8,105 bases of DNA, taken from the NCBI GenBank assembly GCA_902478705.1, contig CABSMB010000042.1:1-8105 (forward strand). The letters are read 5' to 3'. The notes under the pieces are model-generated. The model searched no databases, was not told where the DNA came from, and saw only the letters and a program-made list of their open reading frames with translations. Both the position numbers and the translations under genes were made by a program. Source of the DNA: an uncultured Collinsella sp. GTDB taxonomy: Bacteria; Actinomycetota; Coriobacteriia; Coriobacteriales; Coriobacteriaceae. Below, in pieces: positions 1 to 8,105 of this stretch; position 1 is the first letter of the stretch; each line of letters starts with the position of its first letter.

Positions 1-103
1 GGACAAAATAATCAGTAGTGTATGTCCCAGGTGTGAGAGTCGTAACGAGTTTGTTGCCGCAGGCGACCCCGGGACAAACACTACTGATTATTTTGTCCCA
101 GGG
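1..103. repeat. Nested inverted repeat upstream of the ABC exporter gene (BIME/MITE-like)
   Basis: Bases 1-28 and 71-98 are inverted copies of each other with a single mismatch (27 of 28 pair), separated by a 42-nt spacer. Each arm is itself a small palindrome. The right copy can fold with 67-78 against 92-103 (11 of 12 pairs, GGGACAAA facing TTTGTCCC) around a 13-nt loop, and the left copy has the same plan with GGACA facing TGTCC. TGTCCCAGG recurs directly at 23-31 and 94-102. The DNA or RNA can therefore form either one long hairpin or two short ones. No open reading frame lies inside it. The left end is cut by the window, so the full extent is unknown. The build resembles paired REP/BIME units or a small non-autonomous inverted-repeat element; a role as terminator of an upstream gene is possible, but no U-tract follows it. 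Confidence 0.8.
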
Positions 104-134
104 CCTTGCTTGTTGGTAATTCTTTGAGGACCAC

Positions 135-1904
135 ATGCTGAAGAGGTTTTTGTCTTATTACAAGCCCCAGATGGGGCTTTTTGTTGCCGATACTGTTTGC
201 GCTCTGGTGCTTGCTGCTATTGACCTGGCGTTCCCCATCATTCTGCGCAATCTGACCGGCGGGCTCTTCACCCAAGGCCAGGCTGTCATTATGCAGGCAC
301 TCGGCATGATTGCGGTGGGCCTGGTACTGATGTATGCCATCCGTTGCGCCTGCCGCTACTTTGTAAGCTATTGGGGTCATGTGATGGGCGCGCGCATGGA
401 GTCCAAGATGCGCGAGGACCTGTTTGATCAGTACGAGCGCTTTAGCTTTGCGTATTTCGATCGCAACAGCTCGGGCGACATGATGAGCCGCGTGGTCAAC
501 GACCTGTTCGATATCTGCGAGGCAGCACACCACGTGCCCGAGTGGATTATCATCTGCGGCATTGAGATCGTCGGCTCGTTTGTGATTCTGTTTACCATTG
601 CCCCGGTGCTGGCACTTGCCATGGCCGTGGTGACGGCGGCATTTGCGGTCATCATGTTTTGGCAGAACATGCGCATGCGCGAGGTCTTTAGCGACAACCG
701 CAAAAAGATCAGCGGCATTAATGCGCAGCTGCAGGACTCGCTGGCGGGCATGCGCGTGGTCAAGAGTTTTGCAAATGAGGAGACCGAGCGCTCCAAGTTC
801 CACGCCTCCAACGATCGCTACCTTTCGTCCAAAGAGAACATGTATCACGCCATGGGCGTCTATACCGCGACGTATGGCCTGCTCTCGGGCGTGCTCTATG
901 TGATCGTGGTGCTGCTGGGCGGTTGGCTGGTGGCGCAAGGCCGGCTGCAGGCGGTCGATATGGCGACCTTCGCGCTCTACATTTCGTTGTTCTGCACGCC
1001 GCTCGAGACGCTTGTGAACTCGGCTGAGATGTATCAGAAGGCAATCGCCGGCTTTAAACGCATGGACGAGGTGCTCTCGACTGCGCCGGATATACAGGAC
1101 AAGCCGGGCGCTGCGGACCTGCAGGTGACGATGGGCGCGGTGGAGTATCGCGACGTGTGCTTTAACTACGAGGATGTCGAGCTGGGTGGCGGCGATGAGG
1201 CTCGTCCCGTGATCGACCATATGGATCTGTCCATCAAGCCCGGGCAGACCATTGCGCTGGTTGGCCCCTCGGGCGGCGGCAAGTCCACGACTTGTTCGTT
1301 GCTGCCGCGCTTTTATGACGTTGCTGCCGGATCCATCAGCATCGATGGCCAGGATGTGCGCGACGTGACGCAGCAGAGTCTGCGCCGCGCCATTGGCCTG
1401 GTGCAGCAGGATGTCTACCTGTTCGACGGCACGATTGGCGAGAACATCGCCTACGGCAAGCCGGCTGCCACGGCAGAAGAGATCGCCGAGGCAGCCCGCC
1501 GTGCCAATATCGACGCCTTTATCGAGTCGCTGCCGCAGGGCTACGACACCGTGGTGGGCGAGCGCGGCAGCCGCCTTTCGGGCGGCCAGAAGCAGCGCGT
1601 CGCCATTGCGCGCGTGTTCCTCAAGAATCCCAAGATCCTTATCTTGGATGAGGCGACGAGTGCTTTGGATAACGAGAGCGAGGAAGCGGTCCAGGAGTCG
1701 CTTGAGCGCCTGGCGCACGGCCGCACCACGATTATCATCGCCCATCGCCTCTCGACCATTAAACATGCCGACGAGATTGCGACCGTCGAGCATGGTCGCG
1801 TTGTGGAACGTGGCACGCACGAGCAGCTTCTCGCCCGCGGCGGCACCTATGCCCGTTACTATCGAATGCAGTTCGAAGGTGCGCGTGCGCATGAGCTCGA
1901 CTAA
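135..1904 (+). CDS. ABC exporter, fused membrane and ATPase domains (MsbA/LmrA/BmrA-like half transporter)
   Basis: This 589-residue protein has the standard length and order of a type IV ABC exporter half: a six-helix membrane domain followed by one ATPase domain. It probably works as a homodimer in the cytoplasmic membrane, since no second half gene is adjacent. Hydrophobic segments lie near residues 13-37, 50-75, 135-156, 157-177, 243-264 and 273-295. The ATPase domain carries an A-loop tyrosine (Y345), Walker A GPSGGGKST (377-385), Q-loop Q425, the exporter-type X-loop GERG (475-478), signature LSGGQ (481-485), Walker B ending LILDE with catalytic E506, D-loop SALD (509-512) and H-loop H537. 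All key residues are present, so it should be active. A short acidic, glycine-rich insert (about 348-356) follows the A-loop. The ATG at 135 has GAGGA at 126-130. The substrate cannot be read from sequence; drugs, lipids or peptides are all possible. It is probably cotranscribed with the next gene. Confidence 0.95.
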   Translation: MLKRFLSYYKPQMGLFVADTVCALVLAAIDLAFPIILRNLTGGLFTQGQAVIMQALGMIAVGLVLMYAIRCACRYFVSYWGHVMGARMESKMREDLFDQYERFSFAYFDRNSSGDMMSRVVNDLFDICEAAHHVPEWIIICGIEIVGSFVILFTIAPVLALAMAVVTAAFAVIMFWQNMRMREVFSDNRKKISGINAQLQDSLAGMRVVKSFANEETERSKFHASNDRYLSSKENMYHAMGVYTATYGLLSGVLYVIVVLLGGWLVAQGRLQAVDMATFALYISLFCTPLETLVNSAEMYQKAIAGFKRMDEVLSTAPDIQDKPGAADLQVTMGAVEYRDVCFNYEDVELGGGDEARPVIDHMDLSIKPGQTIALVGPSGGGKSTTCSLLPRFYDVAAGSISIDGQDVRDVTQQSLRRAIGLVQQDVYLFDGTIGENIAYGKPAATAEEIAEAARRANIDAFIESLPQGYDTVVGERGSRLSGGQKQRVAIARVFLKNPKILILDEATSALDNESEEAVQESLERLAHGRTTIIIAHRLSTIKHADEIATVEHGRVVERGTHEQLLARGGTYARYYRMQFEGARAHELD

Positions 1905-1923
1905 TTGATATGACAGGAAGTTT

Positions 1924-2883
1924 ATGGCTGACAAGAACCCTTTGACTCCGGAAGAAGTGACGGAGTTATTCTCCGAAATCGACGCATCCGGCGTCTTGGA
2001 TCCTACGCTCGCCAAAAAGCGTACCGAGCGCATGCGCGAGAAGGAAGCCGCGGTCAAGCGCGGTGACAAGGCGGCGCTGGCACAGCTGCGCAGCGAGGAC
2101 CGCGCGGGTCAAGCCAAGCATATCGACCCGTTGTCCGAGGATGACCCTTCGGGTTCGCAGGTGAGCCATACCATTACGAAGACCGCCATGGCTGTGGTCA
2201 TTACCATCCTGGTGCTGATTGTGGGCATGCAGATTGGCTACGGCGTGATGCGCCGTTTGAACACCGCAAACCTCTCCGAGAGCGTTTCGGTGGATACCGT
2301 TTCCACGGCGCTGAAGGGCGGTCTCGAGTGGGGCAACGGCTTTACGCAGTTCCCGCTCGACTTTACCGTCGACGAGGCCGACGAGCGAACGGGCACGGTA
2401 GAGGTGACGGTGCTGGATACGTCGTCTGCCAACGAGCTCGAGCTGTTGTCCAACGGTCAGATTCAAGCCGCGGCGCTCGCGACCAACGCGTTGCTCAACG
2501 ATAAGATCGACCGCGTGGTGTACAACGTGCATGCCTATATCGATGAGGACGGCAACATTCAGCATGATTCCTTCTTTGGCATGTTTCCCGCTCAAGGCCA
2601 TCAGAGCGCCATTCTGACGTTCGTGTGGACCAAGAGCTCGTCGAACGCCACGAGCATCGACTGGAAGATGCGTATCGTGAGCATGGACGATACGATTGCC
2701 GAGCGCATCCAAAAACAGGTGAACTCGGTGTCGTCGCTGATCGAGGACCCGGCGGTGAGCCAGACCAAGATCACGGAAGAGAAGGCCGAGCGTGATCTGG
2801 AGCATCGCCTGCACGGCCGCGAGATCTTCCGCGGCGGCAAGCCCGACCGCACGCCGTCCGATCTGCTGGAGCAGGACAAATAA
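1924..2883 (+). CDS. Single-pass membrane protein of unknown function, exporter-linked
   Basis: I do not recognise this 319-residue protein. It starts 19 nt after the exporter stop, with AGGAAG (1915-1920) before the ATG, so the two are probably cotranscribed. Residues 1-80 are hydrophilic and highly charged, with a predicted helical stretch rich in K, R and E (about 30-60). One strongly hydrophobic helix spans about 87-109, followed by two arginines. Residues 115-280 form a mixed alpha/beta-looking domain with alternating hydrophobic strands (for example near 158-165 and 229-235). The last 40 residues are very charged. There is no cleavable signal peptide; the helix probably acts as a signal anchor, with the large C-terminal domain outside if the N-terminus is inside (inference). 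There are no catalytic motifs, lipobox or sortase signal. Codon use matches its neighbours and a terminator directly follows. It may be an accessory to the exporter, but only proximity supports this. Confidence 0.85.
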   Translation: MADKNPLTPEEVTELFSEIDASGVLDPTLAKKRTERMREKEAAVKRGDKAALAQLRSEDRAGQAKHIDPLSEDDPSGSQVSHTITKTAMAVVITILVLIVGMQIGYGVMRRLNTANLSESVSVDTVSTALKGGLEWGNGFTQFPLDFTVDEADERTGTVEVTVLDTSSANELELLSNGQIQAAALATNALLNDKIDRVVYNVHAYIDEDGNIQHDSFFGMFPAQGHQSAILTFVWTKSSSNATSIDWKMRIVSMDDTIAERIQKQVNSVSSLIEDPAVSQTKITEEKAERDLEHRLHGREIFRGGKPDRTPSDLLEQDK

Positions 2884-2892
2884 GAAGCCATC

Positions 2893-2930
2893 ATCCCGCG
2901 TGAGCCAAATGCCCGCGCGGGATATTTTTT
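2893..2930 (+). terminator. Rho-independent terminator after the exporter/membrane-protein unit
   Basis: ATCCCGCG at 2893-2900 pairs perfectly with CGCGGGAT at 2916-2923 (8 bp, mostly G-C), with a 15-nt loop between them. The run ATTTTTT follows at 2924-2930. It begins 10 nt after the stop codon of the membrane-protein gene. It should end that transcript and insulate carAB, which implies that carA has its own promoter in the next 160 nt. Confidence 0.9.
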
Positions 2931-2942
2931 AATCCGTCCCAG

Positions 2943-3012
2943 AAAAATCATTATGCATAGAAAGTCATAATTATCATTTCGTAAACATTTCGATGAAATT
3001 AACGCCATGGCG
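2943..3012 (+). promoter_or_regulatory. AT-rich control region upstream of carA with several symmetric motifs
   Basis: This stretch is conspicuously AT-rich in a GC-rich window. It contains ATTATG (2950-2955) facing CATAAT (2966-2971), the 8-bp palindrome ATAATTAT (2967-2974), a direct repeat CATTTCG at 2975-2981 and 2986-2992 (11-bp step, about one helical turn), an ATTTC/GAAAT dyad (2987-2991 and 2995-2999), and the 10-bp perfect palindrome CGCCATGGCG (3003-3012). TGCATAGAAAGTCA (2954-2967) loosely resembles a half-degenerate ARG box, the ArgR operator. Such a site would fit a carbamoyl-phosphate synthase gene, but the match is weak. The region probably carries promoter or operator elements; which regulator binds is not established. 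Confidence 0.5.
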
Positions 3013-3019
3013 CATACTT

Positions 3020-3035
3020 GCGGTTACAATACCGC
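3020..3035 (+). promoter_or_regulatory. Candidate carA -10 box (TACAAT) inside a small dyad
   Basis: TACAAT at 3025-3030 fits the TAnnnT pattern of a sigma-70-type -10 element. It is the best placed candidate: initiation near 3037 would give a leader of about 50 nt that just includes the PyrR-like hairpin. It is flanked by GCGGT (3020-3024) and ACCGC (3031-3035), a 5-bp inverted repeat centred on the -10, where a repressor could sit. No good -35 is found at 16-18 bp; TTAACG (2999-3004) is 20 bp away. The start site is therefore uncertain. Confidence 0.4.
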
Positions 3036-3051
3036 GAGGCCTAACTACCAA

Positions 3052-3084
3052 CCTTTAAGCCGGTCCAGAGAGACCGGGAAGGAG
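3052..3084 (+). promoter_or_regulatory. PyrR-binding-like leader hairpin covering the carA ribosome-binding site
   Basis: In RNA, CCGGUC (3060-3065) pairs perfectly with GACCGG (3072-3077) and presents the hexaloop CAGAGA (3066-3071). This hexaloop fits the CNGNGA loop of known PyrR sites, whose consensus is ARUCCNGNGAGGYU; deviations here keep base pairing. Below an asymmetric internal loop (UAAG at 3056-3059 against G3078), CCUU (3052-3055) pairs with AAGG (3079-3082). That AAGG is part of the carA Shine-Dalgarno AAGGAG (3079-3084). Lower stem, purine-rich 5' bulge, upper stem and hexaloop reproduce the PyrR target architecture. No terminator hairpin with a U-run lies between here and the ATG, so the likely mode is PyrR-UMP repression of translation, as described for mycobacterial pyr mRNA, rather than Bacillus-type attenuation. 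No PyrR gene is in the window. Confidence 0.75.
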
Positions 3085-3088
3085 AATT

Positions 3089-4600
3089 ATGGCGAACAAC
3101 CATACTACGGGCGCTGCCGCCCGCACCATCGCGCCCAGCGAGCTTTGCCAGCGCATGCTGTCCAAAACCAGCAAGGGCACTTGTGGTCCCTGCATCCTGT
3201 ACCTTGAGGATGGGACCATTTTTTATGGACGTGCATGCGGCGCCGAGGGCACCGCGACCGGCGAAGTCTGCTTCAACACCTCGCTCGAGGGCTACTTTGA
3301 GGTCATGACCGACCCGAGCTATGCTGGACAAATCGTAACCATGACCTATCCGCAGATCGGCAACTACGGCATCGACGAGACCGACGTCCAGTCGGCCTTC
3401 CCCGGCGACGCCGCTCGCCCCGCGAGCGCTCCGGCCATGCGCGGCATGATCGTTCGCGACATGTGCGCCACGCCTTCCAACTGGCGCTCGGCCGTCAGCG
3501 TGCCGGAGTATCTGCGCGCCCACGGTATCGTCGCCATCGAGGGCGTCGATACCCGCGCCCTGGTGCGCCACCTGCGTGACAACGGTTCCAAGATGGGCAT
3601 TATCTCGACTGAGATTTTCGACGTCGACGAGCTTGCCGAGCGTCTGGCCGCAGCACCCACGCTGGTGGGCGAGAACCTGGTCAAGACCGTGAGCTGCCCC
3701 GAGCCTCATGAGTTTGCAGCTGCCGACCTGCCCGCCACGCATGACTTCGCGCTCGCGTCCGCCGCTTCTGCCCGCCACAAAGTGGTCGCCTACGACTGCG
3801 GCGTGAAGCGCGGCATTCTGGAGGGCCTCGTTCGCGCCGGCTGCGACCTTACCGTCGTGCCGTGGGACACGCCCGCGAGTGAGGTGCTCGGCATGAACCC
3901 CGACGGCGTCTTTTTGTCCAACGGCCCCGGCGACCCCGATGCCGTGGTGGAGACCTACGAGCAGGTGCAGCAGCTGATCGGCAAGGTTCCGGTCTTTGGC
4001 ATTTGCCTGGGTCACCAGATGATCAGCCTGGCCTGCGGCGCTCAGATGGAAAAGCTTAAGTTCGGCCACCGCGGTGGCAACCAGCCGGTTATGAACCTGG
4101 TGAGCCGTCGCGTGGAGATCACCGCGCAAAACCACGGCTTTGGCCTGTTGTTCCCCAGCTTGGGCAAGCTGATCCCCGAGCTTTCCGGCGGCGAGACCGA
4201 GCATGCGGCCGACGGCGATCTGCGCGCCTGGGTGCGCCGCGGCATCGCGCCGGTCGTGATGAACGAGCGCTTCGGCCGCATTCGCCTGACGCACGTGAAC
4301 CTCAACGACGGCACCGCCGAGGGCATCCAGCTGCTCGACGCCCCGTGCTTCTCGGTCCAGTACCACCCCGAGGCCTCGCCCGGCCCCACTGATGCCCACT
4401 ACCTCTTTACCGCCTTTACGCGACTCATGGACGGCGAGGAGAACTGCCTGGACATCGACACCGCGAAGGACCGCCTTGCCGGCTGGAATTTCGCTGAGAC
4501 CGACGATGGTTCCGCCGTTCTACCGAACGGCGGACCGGTCGACGCTGCGGCTGCATCTGGCACATCATCTTGCCGTTCTGCTTCGGACGCGCGGGCATAA
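3089..4600 (+). CDS. carA: Carbamoyl-phosphate synthase small subunit, glutamine amidotransferase
   Basis: CarA hydrolyses glutamine and channels ammonia to CarB in the cytoplasm, feeding pyrimidine and arginine synthesis. The N-terminal small-chain domain lies at about 35-170, with EVCFNTSLEGY (59-69) and YPQIGNYG (87-94). The class I glutamine amidotransferase domain runs from about 231 to 445: SNGPGDP (277-283), nucleophile C306 in GICLGHQ (304-310), ITAQNHGF (344-351), and H426 with E428 in QYHPEASPGP. The triad is complete. At 503 residues it is far longer than the usual 360-380. About 33 extra residues precede the first domain, about 36 extra residues lie between NHGF and THVNLNDG, and about 50 follow the normal end. 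The last 19 codons use A/T third positions unlike the rest. ATG at 3089 is chosen because AAGGAG (3079-3084) precedes it; the next ATG (3155) has no such site. It heads a carA-carB pair under the PyrR-like leader. Confidence 0.97.
   Translation: MANNHTTGAAARTIAPSELCQRMLSKTSKGTCGPCILYLEDGTIFYGRACGAEGTATGEVCFNTSLEGYFEVMTDPSYAGQIVTMTYPQIGNYGIDETDVQSAFPGDAARPASAPAMRGMIVRDMCATPSNWRSAVSVPEYLRAHGIVAIEGVDTRALVRHLRDNGSKMGIISTEIFDVDELAERLAAAPTLVGENLVKTVSCPEPHEFAAADLPATHDFALASAASARHKVVAYDCGVKRGILEGLVRAGCDLTVVPWDTPASEVLGMNPDGVFLSNGPGDPDAVVETYEQVQQLIGKVPVFGICLGHQMISLACGAQMEKLKFGHRGGNQPVMNLVSRRVEITAQNHGFGLLFPSLGKLIPELSGGETEHAADGDLRAWVRRGIAPVVMNERFGRIRLTHVNLNDGTAEGIQLLDAPCFSVQYHPEASPGPTDAHYLFTAFTRLMDGEENCLDIDTAKDRLAGWNFAETDDGSAVLPNGGPVDAAAASGTSSCRSASDARA
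4511..4534 (+). other. Strong GC hairpin inside the 3' end of carA
   Basis: TCCGCCGTTC (4511-4520) pairs perfectly with GAACGGCGGA (4525-4534), giving a 10-bp stem with the four-base loop TACC. It lies within the carA reading frame, in the part encoding the non-conserved C-terminal tail, about 70 nt before the stop. No U-tract follows, so it is not a standard terminator. It could slow ribosomes or RNA decay, or mark an inserted or decayed intergenic element that has been read into carA. Its function is unknown. Confidence 0.7.
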
Positions 4601-4650
4601 GCCCAGCGCGCCCTCGCATCACGGCAACCTGATGCACCAGCTGCACCCTC

Positions 4651-4690
4651 GCTGACTTTCCCAAAACATTGAGTCAGCCTCTCTAGGAGG
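4651..4690 (+). promoter_or_regulatory. carA-carB intercistronic hairpin and carB ribosome-binding site
   Basis: GCTGACT (4651-4657) pairs with AGTCAGC (4672-4678) around a 14-nt loop, just upstream of a strong AGGAGG Shine-Dalgarno (4685-4690), which is 8 nt from the carB ATG. An alternative weak pairing, CCTC (4678-4681) with GAGG (4687-4690), would mask the ribosome-binding site and shares C4678 with the larger stem, so the two cannot form together. No U-tract follows. It may set the CarA:CarB ratio or protect a processed mRNA end; this is inference. Confidence 0.5.
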
Positions 4691-4698
4691 TTTTTAAC

Positions 4699-8013
<3,315 letters not shown>

Positions 8014-8029
8014 ACTGACCTGTTCGGCC

Positions 8030-8105
8030 GGGGCGGGGGCTGAGTTTCCCCCTTCGCTCCCGCTGCAAGCAGAGGCGCTCAGTGGGAAACTCGATCCCCC
8101 GCCCC
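8030..8105. repeat. Long interrupted inverted repeat downstream of carB
   Basis: GGGGCGGGGG (8030-8039) pairs with CCCCCGCCCC (8096-8105) and GAGTTTCCC (8042-8050) pairs with GGGAAACTC (8084-8092). This gives 19 perfect base pairs interrupted only by a small internal loop (CT against GAT), around a 33-nt loop that has a minor internal stem (CTG 8063-8065 with CAG 8070-8072). It starts 17 nt after the carB stop. It may be the carAB terminator, but the bases that would show a U-run lie beyond the window. It could instead be a dispersed palindromic repeat. The right arm ends exactly at the window edge, so the stem may be longer. Confidence 0.75.

Noticed and set aside
1..134. Promoter of the exporter gene
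   Set aside because: I looked for -35/-10 pairs between the repeat and the ATG; nothing with acceptable spacing was found, so no promoter is annotated.
81..2069. Minus-strand open frame of 662 codons opposite the exporter
   Set aside because: It mirrors a complete ABC exporter with all ATPase motifs; the antisense product has no recognisable domain and is explained by base composition.
3052..3088. Bacillus-type PyrR transcription attenuator
   Set aside because: The PyrR-like hairpin is present, but there is no terminator with a U-run nor room for an antiterminator before the ATG, so translational control fits better.
3007..3207. Possible leader peptide or upstream ORF starting before carA and overlapping it out of frame
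   Set aside because: No Shine-Dalgarno precedes its ATG, its start lies upstream of the likely -10, and the product has no attenuator-like run of regulatory codons.
3041..4399. Minus-strand open frame of 452 codons opposite carA
   Set aside because: Same cause as the other antisense frames; carA has an intact triad and a ribosome-binding site on the plus strand.
4511..4534. Terminator within carA
   Set aside because: The stem is strong, but no U-tract follows and it lies inside an open frame upstream of carB.

Overview
The window is about 62% G+C (estimated by eye) with strong C/G preference at third codon positions. The gene content and protein style (a long CarA with an extra segment, RNA control by a PyrR-type hairpin, a coding-dense plus strand) suggest a high-GC Gram-positive, most likely an actinobacterium of the Coriobacteriia and perhaps Collinsella. 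The taxon is an inference and no search was run.

Layout. Positions 1-134 are non-coding and hold a striking nested inverted repeat (1-103), cut by the left edge of the window. Two co-directional genes follow, 19 nt apart: a complete single-chain ABC exporter (135-1904) and a single-pass membrane protein of unknown function (1924-2883). A clear rho-independent terminator (2893-2930) closes this unit. A 205-nt AT-rich control region (2884-3088) then leads into carA (3089-4600) and carB (4699-8013), the two subunits of carbamoyl-phosphate synthase, separated by 98 nt. Just after carB lies a 19-bp-arm inverted repeat (8030-8105) that runs into the right edge of the window.

How it works together. 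CarA releases ammonia from glutamine. CarB uses bicarbonate, that ammonia and two ATP to make carbamoyl phosphate for pyrimidine and arginine synthesis. The most informative non-coding signal is a hairpin in the carA leader (3052-3082). Its hexaloop CAGAGA fits the PyrR-binding consensus CNGNGA. Its lower stem pairs with the carA Shine-Dalgarno sequence, and no terminator follows it. This predicts feedback by PyrR acting on translation rather than on transcription attenuation. The exporter and its membrane partner form a separate unit with no visible link to pyrimidine metabolism.

No phage, CRISPR, transposase, toxin-antitoxin or defence genes are visible, and the window is mainly ordinary chromosomal housekeeping. 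The items worth a second look are the PyrR-like leader, the two intergenic inverted repeats, the insertion and odd C-terminal tail of CarA, and the uncharacterised membrane protein.
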